Shown: positions 46,822 through 58,311, numbered from the stretch's first letter. The stretch is DNA of 64,000 nt from Nocardioides sp. zg-1308 (GCF_013155375.1 NZ_JABJQY010000001.1:286280-350279); one strand, 5' to 3'. The notes: generated by a model not told the origin, from the sequence alone. Numbers and translations: made by a program.

Positions 46822-49617
46822 ATGGGCCAGCCTGCGCCCCGCGCGCCCCGACCTCGCGCCGCACCGGACGAGAGCGTCCCCGGCGGTCTCGTCGGGCGTG
46901 AGGCGGAGCTCGGCGCGCTGGCCGCCGTCCTGGACCGCGAGCCGGCCACCACGCGTGCCCTCGTGCTCGAGGGCGAGCCGGGGGTGGGCAAGACCAGCCT
47001 GTGGGAGCACGGACTGGCGTGCGCCCGCGAGCGTGGCATGCGGGTGCTGTGCGCGCGGGCCAGCGAGTCGGAGACCGGCCTGCCGCTCGCCGGTGTCATC
47101 GACCTCCTCGACGAGGTCGGCGCCGAGGAGCTGGCCGGCATCCCCTCGCCCCAGCTCCAGGCGCTCGAGGTGGCGCTCTACCGGGCGGAGCCCGGCGACC
47201 AGCCGCCCACCGACCAGGTGGTGGCGCTGGCCCTCCTCTCCGCCCTGCGCGCGCTCGCCGTGCAGCAGCCCCTGGTCGTGGCGGTCGACGACCTGCAGTG
47301 GCTCGACCCCTCGTCGCAGGCCGCCCTCGCCTACGCCTCCCGGCGGCTGACGGAGGACGTCACGGTGCTGCTCTCCCGGCGCCCGGGACCGCGTACGCCG
47401 CTCGAGCGGGCGTTCGCCGAGGACCGGCTCGAGCACCTGGTGGTGGGCACGACCAGCCTGGGCGGCACGCGGCAGATCCTCGCGCGGCGGCTGGACCTCC
47501 GGCTGCCCCACCACCTGCTGCGCCGGGTCTACGACACCACCACGGGCAACCCGCTCTTCGTGCTCGAGGTCGGTCGGATGATGACGACCGTCGACCTCGA
47601 CCAGATCGGCGAGGACCTGCCGGTGCCCGACGCCGTCGAGGACGCCCTCGGCCTCCGGGTGGCCGACCTCGACCCCGTCCCCGCCCGGGTCCTCCTCGCG
47701 CTCGCCCTCGACGCTGACCTGCGCGTGGCCCACGCCCGCGCGCTCGCCGGTCCGGACGCCGTCGAGTGCGCGGTCGCCGCCGGCGTCGTCCGGGCGGACG
47801 GCGAGCGCCTCCGACCGGCCCACCCCCTCCTGGCGGAGGCCGCCCGGCGCTCCGCGTCGAGCACCGAGGTCCGCCTGCTGCACCGCGACCTCGCGGACGT
47901 GGTCGCCGATGAGCAACGGCGCACCCTCCACCTGGCGCTCGCCGCCACGGAGCCGGACGCGGACCTGGCCGAGCGCCTCGACGCCGCCGTCGACCGCGCG
48001 GCCGCGCGCGGTGCGACCAGGCTTGCCGTCGACCTGGCCACGCACGCCCTGCGGTTGACCCCGGACGGCGTCGAGGACACCGCGCGGGTGATGCGGCTGG
48101 CCCGGCTGCTCCACGCGGCGGGCGAGAAGCAACGGCTGACGCACCTCCTCGAGCCCCGCGCCGCCTCGCTGCCAGAGCCCGCCGACCGGGTGCGCGCACA
48201 CATCCTCCTCACCGGCGGCGTGGTCCGCGACAACGGCGACATCGTGCTCCTCCTGCAGCGGGCCCTCGACGAGGCGGCGGACGACGCCGGGCTGCGCCTG
48301 CGGGTGCTGTGCCACCTGGCGGAGAACGAGGCGGTGATCGAGGTGCGCGACGTGGCGACGGCCGACGCGCGCGCCACCGAGGCGGTCGCCGCCGCCGGCG
48401 AGCTGTCGCGCGGCGCCCAGCGGCTCGCGCTCTACACGCAGGCGTGGACCGCGGTGCTGCGCGGACGTCCCGTCGCGGACCTGGTGGATCGCTTCGAGGG
48501 ACTGATGCACGAGCAGGTCTACCTCGCCCGCACACCCTTCCGCGTGGCCGGGCAGCAGCACGTCTGGCGCGGCGAGCTCGGCCTGGCGGCCGCCCGCTTC
48601 GAGGCGTTCCGGCTGCTCGCCGACGACCGCGCCGAGCCGCAGCCTTACGCGCTGGCCCGGCTGCACCTCTGCGAGCTCGACCTGCGCGCGGGAGCCTGGG
48701 ACGCGGCCGAGGAGCGGCTCGACGAGTGGGCGGCCTCGACCGACAGCAGCCTGCTGCACTGGCCGATGTACGAGCGGTGCCGGGCCCTGCTGCTCGCCGG
48801 GCGCGGCGACGCGGCCGGCGCCCGCGACTGGGCCGAGCGGGCGGTCACCGAGGCCGAGACGCTGGGGATCCGCTGGGACTGGCTGGAGGCCACGCGCGCG
48901 CTCGGGGTCGCCGCGCTGCTCGACCACCACCCCGACCAGGCGGTCACCCACCTGCGGACCGTGTGGGACCACACCCTCCGCGAGGGCGTGCTCGACCCGG
49001 GGACCTTCCCCGCGGCCCCCGACCTGGTCGAGGCGCTGGCCGAGATCGGCAACGTCGAGGAGGCCGGCGGGGTCGTCCGGGTCCTGACCGAGGCGGACCG
49101 GGCGCAGGACCACGCCTGGGCCCGGCTCGCGGCCGCCCGCGGCGGCGCCACGGTCGCCCTCGCCGGCCGGTGGTCCGACGCAGACGCCGACGCCCTGGCG
49201 GCGACAGCGACGGCGTACGCCGGCCTCGGGCTGGCCGCCGACGCCGCCCGCACCTGGCTGGCGCTCGGCCGCGCGCAGCGACGAGCGCGCAAGTGGGGGT
49301 CCGCCGCCGACTCGCTGGAGTGCGCGGTCGCGATGTTCGAGGCGCAGGGAGCGCCCGGCTGGGCGGCCGCCGCGCGCGCCGAGCTCGAGCGCGTCGGCGC
49401 GCGGCGTCCGAGCGCGGCGGGCCGGCTCACCACGACCGAGCGCCGCGTCGCCGACCTGGCCGTGCAGGGCCTGGCCAACAAGGAGATCGCCCGCACCCTC
49501 GTGGTCACCGTCAGCACCGTGGAGTTCCACCTCCGCAACGCCTACACCAAGCTCGGGATCCGCTCGCGGATGGAGCTCGCGCCCCGCCTGCAGGAGCTCG
49601 ACCGCATCCCCACCTGA
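46822..49617 (+). CDS. LuxR family regulator with N-terminal AAA ATPase (LAL type)
   Basis: 931 residues. GLVGREAELGALAAVLD leads into Walker A GEPGVGKTS (51-59). Walker B LVVAVDDLQWLDPSSQAAL is near residue 155. A long helical TPR-like middle follows, and a LuxR helix-turn-helix (LTTTERRVADLAVQGLANKE to TVEFHLRNAYTKLGIRSR) ends it. LAL proteins are large ATP-dependent activators, often of catabolic or secondary metabolism genes. ATG 46822 has CATCAT 6 nt upstream. It may act on the DUF4242-methyltransferase gene or on the pnc genes beside it; nothing in the sequence proves this. Confidence 0.92.
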   Translation: MGQPAPRAPRPRAAPDESVPGGLVGREAELGALAAVLDREPATTRALVLEGEPGVGKTSLWEHGLACARERGMRVLCARASESETGLPLAGVIDLLDEVGAEELAGIPSPQLQALEVALYRAEPGDQPPTDQVVALALLSALRALAVQQPLVVAVDDLQWLDPSSQAALAYASRRLTEDVTVLLSRRPGPRTPLERAFAEDRLEHLVVGTTSLGGTRQILARRLDLRLPHHLLRRVYDTTTGNPLFVLEVGRMMTTVDLDQIGEDLPVPDAVEDALGLRVADLDPVPARVLLALALDADLRVAHARALAGPDAVECAVAAGVVRADGERLRPAHPLLAEAARRSASSTEVRLLHRDLADVVADEQRRTLHLALAATEPDADLAERLDAAVDRAAARGATRLAVDLATHALRLTPDGVEDTARVMRLARLLHAAGEKQRLTHLLEPRAASLPEPADRVRAHILLTGGVVRDNGDIVLLLQRALDEAADDAGLRLRVLCHLAENEAVIEVRDVATADARATEAVAAAGELSRGAQRLALYTQAWTAVLRGRPVADLVDRFEGLMHEQVYLARTPFRVAGQQHVWRGELGLAAARFEAFRLLADDRAEPQPYALARLHLCELDLRAGAWDAAEERLDEWAASTDSSLLHWPMYERCRALLLAGRGDAAGARDWAERAVTEAETLGIRWDWLEATRALGVAALLDHHPDQAVTHLRTVWDHTLREGVLDPGTFPAAPDLVEALAEIGNVEEAGGVVRVLTEADRAQDHAWARLAAARGGATVALAGRWSDADADALAATATAYAGLGLAADAARTWLALGRAQRRARKWGSAADSLECAVAMFEAQGAPGWAAAARAELERVGARRPSAAGRLTTTERRVADLAVQGLANKEIARTLVVTVSTVEFHLRNAYTKLGIRSRMELAPRLQELDRIPT

Positions 49618-49736
49618 CCGCCGCCGCGACGCCTCAGGGAGGTGCCCCCGACTGTCAACTGGGGTTTGCCCTCGGGTCATTTCCTCGGGTTCCCACCAGT
49701 TTCGACACCCCCTCCCGGGCGAGCACCGTGGTGGTC

Positions 49737-50891
49737 ATGGCCGAGTACCTCGTCGAGCTCTACGTCGCACAGGGCGACCACGTCGCAGCGCAGCACCACG
49801 TCGCGCTGGCGGAGCAGGCCGGCGCCGACCTTGCCCGAGAGGGGCGAGCGGTGCGCTTCCTGCGGTCGATCTTCGTCCCCGAGGACGACACGTGCTTCCT
49901 GCTCTACGAGGCGGACTCGGCCGCCCTGGTCACCGAGGCGGTGGGGCGGGCCGGACTCCGGCTCGAGCACGTCTCGGCGGCCACCACGTCCGTCGCCGGC
50001 GCACACGAGTCGTCGGCCGACACCACGAAAGGAACCAGCATGACCAGCACCACCAGCAGCACCACCAGCAGCACCACCAGCGGCACCGGCCCCGACCTGA
50101 AGGAGCTGCGCGACAAGCAGCAGAAGGTCTGGAGCAGCGGCGACTACAACAAGATCGCCGCCCTGACCGTCCCGGTCTCCGAGCACCTCGTCGACCACGT
50201 GGGCGTCGGTCCCACCGATCGCGTGCTCGACGTGGCGACCGGCACGGGCCATGTGGCCCTTGCCGCCGCCCGGCGCTCGGCCGAGTCCGTCGGCATCGAC
50301 TACGTCCCGGCGCTCCTCGACATCGCCCGGCGGCGCGCCGAGGCGGAGGACCTGGTCGTCGAGCTCGCCGAGGCCGACGCCGAGCACCTGCCGTACGACG
50401 ACGCCTCCTTCGACGTCGTCCTGTCCGCCATCGGCGTCATGTTCGCCGCCGACCACGACGCCGCGGGCCGCGAGCTCGTCCGCGTGACGCGTCCCGGTGG
50501 CCGGATCGGCCTGGCCAGCTGGACGCCCGAGGGCTTCGTCGGGGGCATGCTCCGCACCGTCGGCGCGCACGTGTCCCCGCCTCCGGGGGCGCAGCCCGCC
50601 ACCCGGTGGGGCACCGAGGAGGTCGTCGCAGGCCTGCTCGGCGAGGGCGTCACCGACGTGAGCTCGGTGACGGCAACCGTGCGGCAGCGCTTCACCGACG
50701 CCGCCGAGTTCGCGGACCTGTTCCTCACCTGGTACGGACCCACGTACGCAGCGGCGGGCCGGCTGGACGACGAGGGGCGCGCCGCGCTCCGCGCCGACCT
50801 GGTCGCGCTCGCCGAGTCCCACGACCGCGGGGAGGGAGGCGGCCTGGTCTGTGACTGGGAGTACCGCATCGTCACGGCCACGCGCCGCTGA
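49737..50891 (+). CDS. DUF4242-like domain in frame with a SAM methyltransferase
   Basis: 384 residues in one open frame. Residues 1-85 (MAEYLVELYVAQGDHV, VRFLRSIFVPEDDTCFLLYE) resemble the DUF4242 family (small, ferredoxin-like, reported to bind nickel in one case). Residues about 120-384 are a class I methyltransferase (RVLDVATGTGHVALAAARR, GIDYVPALLDIARRRA, LVRVTRPGGRIGLASW). Between them is Met102, preceded by AAAGGAACC, a good ribosome binding site, and followed by a Ser/Thr-rich tract. There is no stop between the domains. So the gene may give both a fusion and a free methyltransferase (from ATG 50040). Confidence 0.78.
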   Translation: MAEYLVELYVAQGDHVAAQHHVALAEQAGADLAREGRAVRFLRSIFVPEDDTCFLLYEADSAALVTEAVGRAGLRLEHVSAATTSVAGAHESSADTTKGTSMTSTTSSTTSSTTSGTGPDLKELRDKQQKVWSSGDYNKIAALTVPVSEHLVDHVGVGPTDRVLDVATGTGHVALAAARRSAESVGIDYVPALLDIARRRAEAEDLVVELAEADAEHLPYDDASFDVVLSAIGVMFAADHDAAGRELVRVTRPGGRIGLASWTPEGFVGGMLRTVGAHVSPPPGAQPATRWGTEEVVAGLLGEGVTDVSSVTATVRQRFTDAAEFADLFLTWYGPTYAAAGRLDDEGRAALRADLVALAESHDRGEGGGLVCDWEYRIVTATRR

Positions 50892-50949
50892 CGCCGTGGA
50901 CAGGGATGCTCCCCGGGGCACACCGACCAGGCCCACAGGGTCGCGGTCA

Positions 50950-50987
50950 GGAGCAGCCCTCTCACCGCGAGGTGGGAGGGCTGCTCC
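50950..50987 (+). terminator. hairpin after the methyltransferase gene
   Basis: A 12-bp stem, GGAGCAGCCCTC with its complement, and a 14-nt loop. It begins 58 nt after the methyltransferase stop and ends 27 nt before pncA. There is no T-tract; in GC-rich actinobacteria such I-shaped hairpins are often taken as terminators. Confidence 0.65.
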
Positions 50988-51014
50988 GCCCCCGCTCCCG
51001 GCTAGGCTCACGGG

Positions 51015-51587
51015 ATGGCACGAGCACTGATCGTGGTCGACGTCCAGAACGACTTCTGCGAGGGCGGGTCGCTCCCGGTGACGGGTGGTGCGCGCGTGGC
51101 CGCCGATATCGGCGAGCTGTTGCACCGCTGGTCCTCCGGCGCGGTAGGCCCGCCCTACGACGTCGTGGTCGCCACCAAGGACCACCACGTCGACCCGGGA
51201 GCGCACTGGTCGGTGAAGCCCGACTTCGTCGCGTCGTGGCCGGTCCACTGCAAGGTGGGCACCGACGGCGCCGGCTTCCACCCCAACCTCGACCCGCAGC
51301 CCTTCGACGAGGTGTTCTACAAGGGTGAGCACGCCGCCGCCTACTCCGGCTTCGAGGGACGTACGGCGTCGGGCGAGGCGCTCACCGACTGGCTCCGGTC
51401 CCGCGACGTGTCCCACGTGGACGTGTGCGGGATCGCGACCGACCACTGCGTCCGCGCCACGGCGCTCGACAGCGCGGCGGCGGGCTTCACGACGCGCGTG
51501 CTGACGGCTCTGTGCGCCGGGGTCGCCGAGGAGTCCACGGCCGCGGCGGTCGCCGAGATGGCCGGCGCCGGCATCGAGATCGCCTGA
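51015..51587 (+). CDS. pncA: nicotinamidase
   Basis: 190 residues, isochorismatase-like fold. LIVVDVQNDFCEGGSL gives catalytic D9, KDHHVDPGAHW the metal ligands (D56, H58, H64), VFYKGEHAAAYSGF the catalytic Lys (K103), and ATDHCVRATALD the nucleophile C145. It deamidates nicotinamide to nicotinic acid and would activate pyrazinamide. TAGGCT at 51003-51008 places transcription start at the ATG. With pncB at 45.4 kb it gives both salvage steps in one region. Confidence 0.95.
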   Translation: MARALIVVDVQNDFCEGGSLPVTGGARVAADIGELLHRWSSGAVGPPYDVVVATKDHHVDPGAHWSVKPDFVASWPVHCKVGTDGAGFHPNLDPQPFDEVFYKGEHAAAYSGFEGRTASGEALTDWLRSRDVSHVDVCGIATDHCVRATALDSAAAGFTTRVLTALCAGVAEESTAAAVAEMAGAGIEIA

Positions 51588-51604
51588 CGCCGGGCAGTCC
51601 TCGC

Positions 51605-52150
51605 TCAGCCCTGGCCGCACCACTTCTCGGTGACGGTGCGCAGCACCTTCACCGTCCGGGCGGTCCCGCGGCCGAGGGCGGTGAGCTGCTTGGACGCCAT
51701 CACCTTCGACGTGTGGATGTCGCCGTCCAGCAGGACGTAGGCCGCGCGCCCGTCGACGACCACGGTCTCGCCCTCGTGCTCGAGGGCGTGTGCCGCCTCG
51801 ACCGCCTCCGCGCCCGGCGGCGCCGCGTAGAGGGTGACGTAGTGCTGCCCGGCCGGGTCGTGCTCGACGTGCAGCTCCTCGGCCCTCGCGGTGAGCGCCG
51901 CCAGCTCGGTGGTCGTGAAGACGACCGTCGGCACCTCGAACCCGGCCGCGTCGGCGTACGCCGCCTCGAGCGCCGCCTGCACCTTCGCGACGGATCGCGC
52001 GGGGTGGGTCAGCCGGACGTTGCCGGTGTTGATGTAGGTCTCCACGTCGGACCCGCCGGCCGCCTCGGTCGCGGCCCTGATGGCGTCCTTGGGGAACTTC
52101 CGCGTCCGGCCGAGGTTGATGGCGCGCAGGAACGCGACATAGGTGGGCAT
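51605..52150 (-). CDS. DUF1697 family protein
   Basis: 181 residues. MPTYVAFLRAINLGRTRKFP at the N-terminus and VETYINTGNVRLTHPARS are the signature of DUF1697, a widespread family of unknown function. The ATG at 52150 is preferred over the GTG at 52156 because CATGAT lies 6 nt upstream. It converges on pncA with a 17-nt gap. Confidence 0.9.
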   Translation of the reverse strand: MPTYVAFLRAINLGRTRKFPKDAIRAATEAAGGSDVETYINTGNVRLTHPARSVAKVQAALEAAYADAAGFEVPTVVFTTTELAALTARAEELHVEHDPAGQHYVTLYAAPPGAEAVEAAHALEHEGETVVVDGRAAYVLLDGDIHTSKVMASKQLTALGRGTARTVKVLRTVTEKWCGQG

Positions 52151-52195
52151 GGACACATCATGCCCGGCGCGGCGGCCGCTGGCGACGGAGCGCGC

Positions 52196-53002
52196 TCAGC
52201 CGCGCTTGCAGTCGTTGGGCGAGGTGACCGTCGGGTCGAAGACGTACTGCGGCGACACGATGTCGGTGTCGTCCTGCGACTCCTTGATCGTCATCGCCCA
52301 CCACCCGGCGCCCCGGGTGTCGACCGTGGCGCGCTGGTCCTTCGGCAGCTTCTTCCACATGCTCAGCACGTCGACGCCGACCTCGATGAGGGGGCCGTGC
52401 GGGGAGATGACGCCGCGCGCCTCGGTGTCGTAGGGAACGGTGGCGGGCAGTGCGGCGAACAGGCCTCGCGGCAGCCCGGCCAGCACCTGCTTGAACGGGA
52501 CGGTCACCTTGACGTCCTCGCCGTCGAGCTCGATCGGGCGGGCGGCCTTGAGCGGCCAGCCCGGGTCGAACGCGGTCGGGAGGGCCCAGGTGCGCGCTGC
52601 GTCACCCGTGATCTCCGCCCAGCACTTGTCGGCGACCGGACCCCAGCCCTCGCTGTTGAAGTAGGCGCGTCCGGCGACGACGAGATAGTCGACCTGCTGC
52701 GGCTGGCCGTCGAGCGTGGACTCCATCGAGATGGCGCTGTCGCCGGTGTCGGGGTCGAAGCGCGCCTCGAGGTCGAGCAGGCGCTTGCCGCGCTTGTCGG
52801 GGTTCCTGGTCAGCAGCTGGCCGTGCCACTCGACGATGCTCATCTCGTCGACCTGCGTGACCAGGCTCTGGACCTGCTCGCCGAGGAGGACCGTGCTCGT
52901 CGGCTTGCCGGTCGCCGCAGTGCCCGAGCCGCCGCAGCCGGTGAGGACCATGAGCAGACCGGCGGCGAGGGCCGCGGCCCGCGGGGCGTGGTGTCGTGTC
53001 AC
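52196..53002 (-). CDS. lipoprotein, LppX/LprG-like fold possible
   Basis: 268 residues. A signal peptide with lipobox LTGC (Cys23) is followed by a Gly/Thr-rich spacer and a domain with alternating beta strands (LEARFDPDTGDSAISMES, VDYLVVAGRAYFNSEGWG). The pattern resembles the LppX/LprAFG group of lipid-binding lipoproteins, but identity is too low to be sure. It should be anchored outside the membrane. GTG start with GGGAA upstream; an alternative downstream start would remove the signal peptide. Confidence 0.72.
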   Translation of the reverse strand: MTRHHAPRAAALAAGLLMVLTGCGGSGTAATGKPTSTVLLGEQVQSLVTQVDEMSIVEWHGQLLTRNPDKRGKRLLDLEARFDPDTGDSAISMESTLDGQPQQVDYLVVAGRAYFNSEGWGPVADKCWAEITGDAARTWALPTAFDPGWPLKAARPIELDGEDVKVTVPFKQVLAGLPRGLFAALPATVPYDTEARGVISPHGPLIEVGVDVLSMWKKLPKDQRATVDTRGAGWWAMTIKESQDDTDIVSPQYVFDPTVTSPNDCKRG

Positions 53003-53111
53003 AGGAGTTCCCGTTCGGATGAGTGAGGGGGATCCGTCCTGGGTCCCTGTCGGGAGCGTAGGACCGTCGCCCGGCCCTGTCCGGAGAACGCGAGATCTTG
53101 CTCACAACGGG

Positions 53112-54023
53112 TCAGGACGCCATCCAGCCGCGCGCCGCCCCCACGACCGCGTCGGTCAGCTCCGACACGAGCGACGACCCGAGCCGCCAGTGCTGCCAGA
53201 ACAGGGCCACCTCGGGTCGCCGGCCCGGGACGAGCTCCACCATGTCGCCGCGGTCGAGCTCGTGGGCGACGTCGGACTCCGGCAGCAGCCCCCACCCCAT
53301 GCCGACCCGGATGGCGCGGTCGAACTCCCGCACGGACGGCAGGTAGGTCACCGGAGGTGCGAGGTGGCGGCGGGTGACCCGGCGGATGTAGTCGTGCTGG
53401 AGCGAGTCGTTGCGGTCGAACGCGACGATCGGCGCATCTGCCAGCGAGGCCGACCCCACGCCGTCGGCGAAGTGGGTGGCGTGGAACTCACGCGTCGCGA
53501 CGGCGGCGTACCTCAGCCGGCCCAGGCGGACCACCCGGCAGCCAGGGACTGGCTTGGGCTCCCCGGTGATGGCCGCGACCACCTCGCCGCGTCGCAGCCG
53601 CTCGGCGGTCCGGGTGTGGTCCTCGCGGATCACCTCGAACACCACCCGGTGCCGCGACTGCACCTCGGCCAGCGCGTCGACGAACCAGCCGTAGAGCGCG
53701 TCGGCGTTCACCGCGATCGGCAGGGAGGTGTACGTCGTCCCGTCCTCGTCGGCCTCCTCCACCAGCTCGGCCACCGCCTCGCGCTCGAGGATCTCCGTCT
53801 GGGTGGCGAGCCGCACCAGCACCAGGCCGGCCTCCGTCGGCTCCAGCGGCTTCACACGGTGCAGCAGCACCCGGCCGATGCGGGTCTCGAGAGCCTTGAT
53901 GCGCTGGCTCACCGCCGACGGCGTCACGTGGAGCTCACGGGCCGCCGCCTCGAAGGTGCCGAGCCGCACCGCGACGGCCAGTGTGCGCAGGGCCACGGGG
54001 TCGAGCTGGGTGATGTCTCTCAT
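53112..54023 (-). CDS. lysG: LysR family regulator of the ArgP/LysG type
   Basis: 303 residues. LRTLAVAVRLGTFEAAARELHV and TPSAVSQRIKALETRIGRVLL form the winged helix-turn-helix, and LPIAVNADALYGWFVDAL starts the ArgP-type effector domain. In Corynebacterium LysG activates lysE in response to lysine, arginine or histidine. The gene is divergent from a LysE exporter, with 72 bp between starts, and the arrangement repeats the known lysG-lysE locus. Confidence 0.93.
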   Translation of the reverse strand: MRDITQLDPVALRTLAVAVRLGTFEAAARELHVTPSAVSQRIKALETRIGRVLLHRVKPLEPTEAGLVLVRLATQTEILEREAVAELVEEADEDGTTYTSLPIAVNADALYGWFVDALAEVQSRHRVVFEVIREDHTRTAERLRRGEVVAAITGEPKPVPGCRVVRLGRLRYAAVATREFHATHFADGVGSASLADAPIVAFDRNDSLQHDYIRRVTRRHLAPPVTYLPSVREFDRAIRVGMGWGLLPESDVAHELDRGDMVELVPGRRPEVALFWQHWRLGSSLVSELTDAVVGAARGWMAS

Positions 54024-54095
54024 AACAAGACATCCTAATGATTCGTCAGAATCCTTCGCTGGATTGACGCCTTCGCGGGACCTAGCGTTGTCCTC

Positions 54096-54695
54096 ATGAT
54101 CCAGGTCGTCCTCACCGGTCTCCTCACCGGACTCGCACTCATCGTCGCCGTCGGCGCGCAGAACGCCTTCCTCCTCCGGCAGGGCATCCGTGGCGAGCAC
54201 GTGCTGCCCATCGTGCTGACCTGCCTGGTCTCCGACGTCGTGGCGATCACCGCCGGGGTCGCCGGACTCGGCGTCGTGCTCGAGCGATGGCCCGCGGTCC
54301 TGCCGGTGGCGCAGATCCTGGGCGGCGTCTACCTCATCGCGTTCGGCGTCCACGCCGCGATGCGCGCGTGGCGCCCCGGGACGCTCGACGCCGGCGAGGG
54401 CACCGCCCTCACCCCCGGCCGCGCGGTGCTGCTGACCCTCGCGCTCACCTGGCTCAACCCGCACTTCTACCTCGACGCGGTCCTCATGCTCGGCACCGTC
54501 GCCAACAGCTTCGGCACCGACCGCTGGTGGTTCCTCGCCGGCACGCTCATCGCGAGCCTGCTGTGGTTCTTCGGCCTCGGCTACGGCGCCCGCCTGCTCC
54601 GCGGGCTCTTCGCCCGCCCCACGGCCTGGCGCGTGCTCGACTCCGGGATCGCCGTCGTCATGGGCGCGCTGGGCATCGGGTTGCTGGCGCACTGA
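54096..54695 (+). CDS. lysE: LysE/ArgO family basic amino acid exporter
   Basis: 199 residues with about six membrane helices. GLALIVAVGAQNAFLLRQGI is the conserved LysE start, GVYLIAFGVHAAMRAWRP and LALTWLNPHFYLDAVLMLG (with the Asn-Pro-His motif) confirm it. It exports lysine and/or arginine. TAGCGT at 54083-54088 is 7 nt before the ATG. The 72-bp region shared with lysG should hold the LysG operator, although I cannot pick out a clear dyad. Confidence 0.93.
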   Translation: MIQVVLTGLLTGLALIVAVGAQNAFLLRQGIRGEHVLPIVLTCLVSDVVAITAGVAGLGVVLERWPAVLPVAQILGGVYLIAFGVHAAMRAWRPGTLDAGEGTALTPGRAVLLTLALTWLNPHFYLDAVLMLGTVANSFGTDRWWFLAGTLIASLLWFFGLGYGARLLRGLFARPTAWRVLDSGIAVVMGALGIGLLAH

Positions 54696-54716
54696 GTCTT
54701 GGTGCTCGCTCGGTGC

Positions 54717-55040
54717 TTGTCTGCGCTCGCTCCGCTCGCGCGTGCTCGGCGCCCTCGAGGGCGCTGTCTTCCCTCCTCGGCTTGCTCGCTGCGCTCGCGT
54801 CGCTCGTCAGTCCAGACAGCGCCGGGCACCGAGCCTCCAGACGGTCTGACCTCGGGGCTCGCCACGCTCGCCACGCCACGCGTGAGGTCTTTCCTCACGA
54901 CCTCAGCGCACGCGCTCGGCGCCCGACGTCGTCTGGACTGACGAGCGAGCAAGCGTGACGAGCGCAGCGAGGCAGCGCCGTCGAGCGAGGAGGGAAGACG
55001 ACGTCTTCCAGGGCGCCGAGCACGCGAGCGAAGCGAGCCA
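54717..55040. repeat. long imperfect inverted repeat in a 394-bp intergenic region
   Basis: The arms (about 54717-54817 and 54931-55040) are mostly complementary. The best part is GACGAGCGA...GTCAGTCCAGAC against its complement at the inner ends, and the outer ends share TGCTCGGCGCC with GGCGCCGAGCA. CGCTCGCTGCGCTCG-like units recur. No protein is likely here. It lies between lysE and the ASCH/HhH gene and could be a large RNA hairpin or a non-autonomous element. Confidence 0.75.
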
Positions 55041-55089
55041 AATAACACAGCCCCCAGCTCACCCGAGCTCACTCCCAGCCCCCCCGAGC

Positions 55090-55887
55090 TCACTCCTCCC
55101 GGTATCCCAGCCCCTGCTCCGCCATCGCCTCGGCGAGCCGGGCGATGGCGATGGGTCCCACGCCGTGGATGGCGGCGAGGTCGGCGGCCGTCCAGGCGGG
55201 GACCTGCTCGAGCGTGGTCACCCCCACCTCACGCAGGGCGCGGGTCGCCGGTGCACCGATGGTGCGGGGCAGCGGCGTGCCGGACGTACGCGCGGCCCGC
55301 TGGCGGGGCTCCGGCAGCGAGGCGTCGACCACCGCCTCGCCGCGCGGCGAGAGCAGGTAGCCGATCGCCAGCGACTCGGTGAGGCCGAGCTCCTTGAGCT
55401 TGCGGACGTCCTTCTTGAAGTCCGGCGTCTCGCGCCCGACCTGCGCGGCCAGGTCGGGCGCCCGGACGGTCGGGTTGAGGTCGATCAGGTCGAGCGTCTC
55501 GCGGGTCCAGGCGCCGTAGGCCGACGACGCGTCCAGGCGGTCGAGCCGCGCGTTGATCGCCGCGATCTCGTCGGCGTCCGGGACGGACTGCCGCAGCGCC
55601 TCGCGCGGGTCGGGACCGGCGTACGCCAGCCCGATGCGCCACGCCGGGTCCGTGGACCGGGCGGACAGGGCCTCCTTGAGCGCTGCCAACGACGGCGCCC
55701 CGGCCCGCCGGGCGTCCTCGGCGCGCAGGCTCGTGACGCTCACCTGCTCCAGGGAGGTCACCTCGACCACGCCCACCGCGGTGCGCATCCGGGTGCCGAC
55801 CACCACCCGCGGCTTGGCCCAGCGCCGGAACGCCAGGTCGATCCTGCCGGCCTTGATCGCGGCCAGCTCGGCGGGACGGATCATCAT
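55090..55887 (-). CDS. ASCH-like / helix-hairpin-helix protein
   Basis: 265 residues. The first 110 residues (LAAIKAGRIDLAFRRW, TRMRTAVGVVEVTSLEQV) look like an ASCH/PUA-type beta barrel that binds RNA or nucleotides. A winged-helix-like middle follows (TPDFKKDVRKLKELGLTESL). The last 60 residues (LPRTIGAPATRALREVGVTT, DLAAIHGVGPIAIARLAEAM) form a helix-hairpin-helix, a non-specific DNA contact. The precise family is not recognised. The first of two adjacent ATGs (55887) is chosen, with CAGGCT 6 nt upstream. Confidence 0.68.
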   Translation of the reverse strand: MMIRPAELAAIKAGRIDLAFRRWAKPRVVVGTRMRTAVGVVEVTSLEQVSVTSLRAEDARRAGAPSLAALKEALSARSTDPAWRIGLAYAGPDPREALRQSVPDADEIAAINARLDRLDASSAYGAWTRETLDLIDLNPTVRAPDLAAQVGRETPDFKKDVRKLKELGLTESLAIGYLLSPRGEAVVDASLPEPRQRAARTSGTPLPRTIGAPATRALREVGVTTLEQVPAWTAADLAAIHGVGPIAIARLAEAMAEQGLGYREE

Positions 55888-55910
55888 GCGACCAGCCTGC
55901 CAGAACCCGG

Positions 55911-55968
55911 GCGGGCGGTGAGTGAGGCAGGTTCTCGGCCGCCAGAACCTGCCTCACTCACCGCCCGC
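55911..55968 (-). terminator. 25-bp stem hairpin downstream of hppD
   Basis: Perfect 25-bp arms (55911-55935 and 55944-55968) with an 8-nt CGGCCGCC loop. It begins 18 nt after the hppD stop codon and probably ends its transcript. The same arm sequence is partly repeated nearby (GCCAGAACC at 55899), so it may be a dispersed repeat as well. Confidence 0.8.
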
Positions 55969-55985
55969 GCGAAGAGCAGCGGCGG

Positions 55986-58311
<2,326 letters not shown>

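Noticed and set aside
45463..49680. A minus-strand open frame of about 1400 codons
   Set aside because: It lies opposite pncB and the LAL regulator, which both have full family motifs. Its translation is rich in Arg, Gly, Ala and His repeats typical of an antisense frame in GC-rich DNA.
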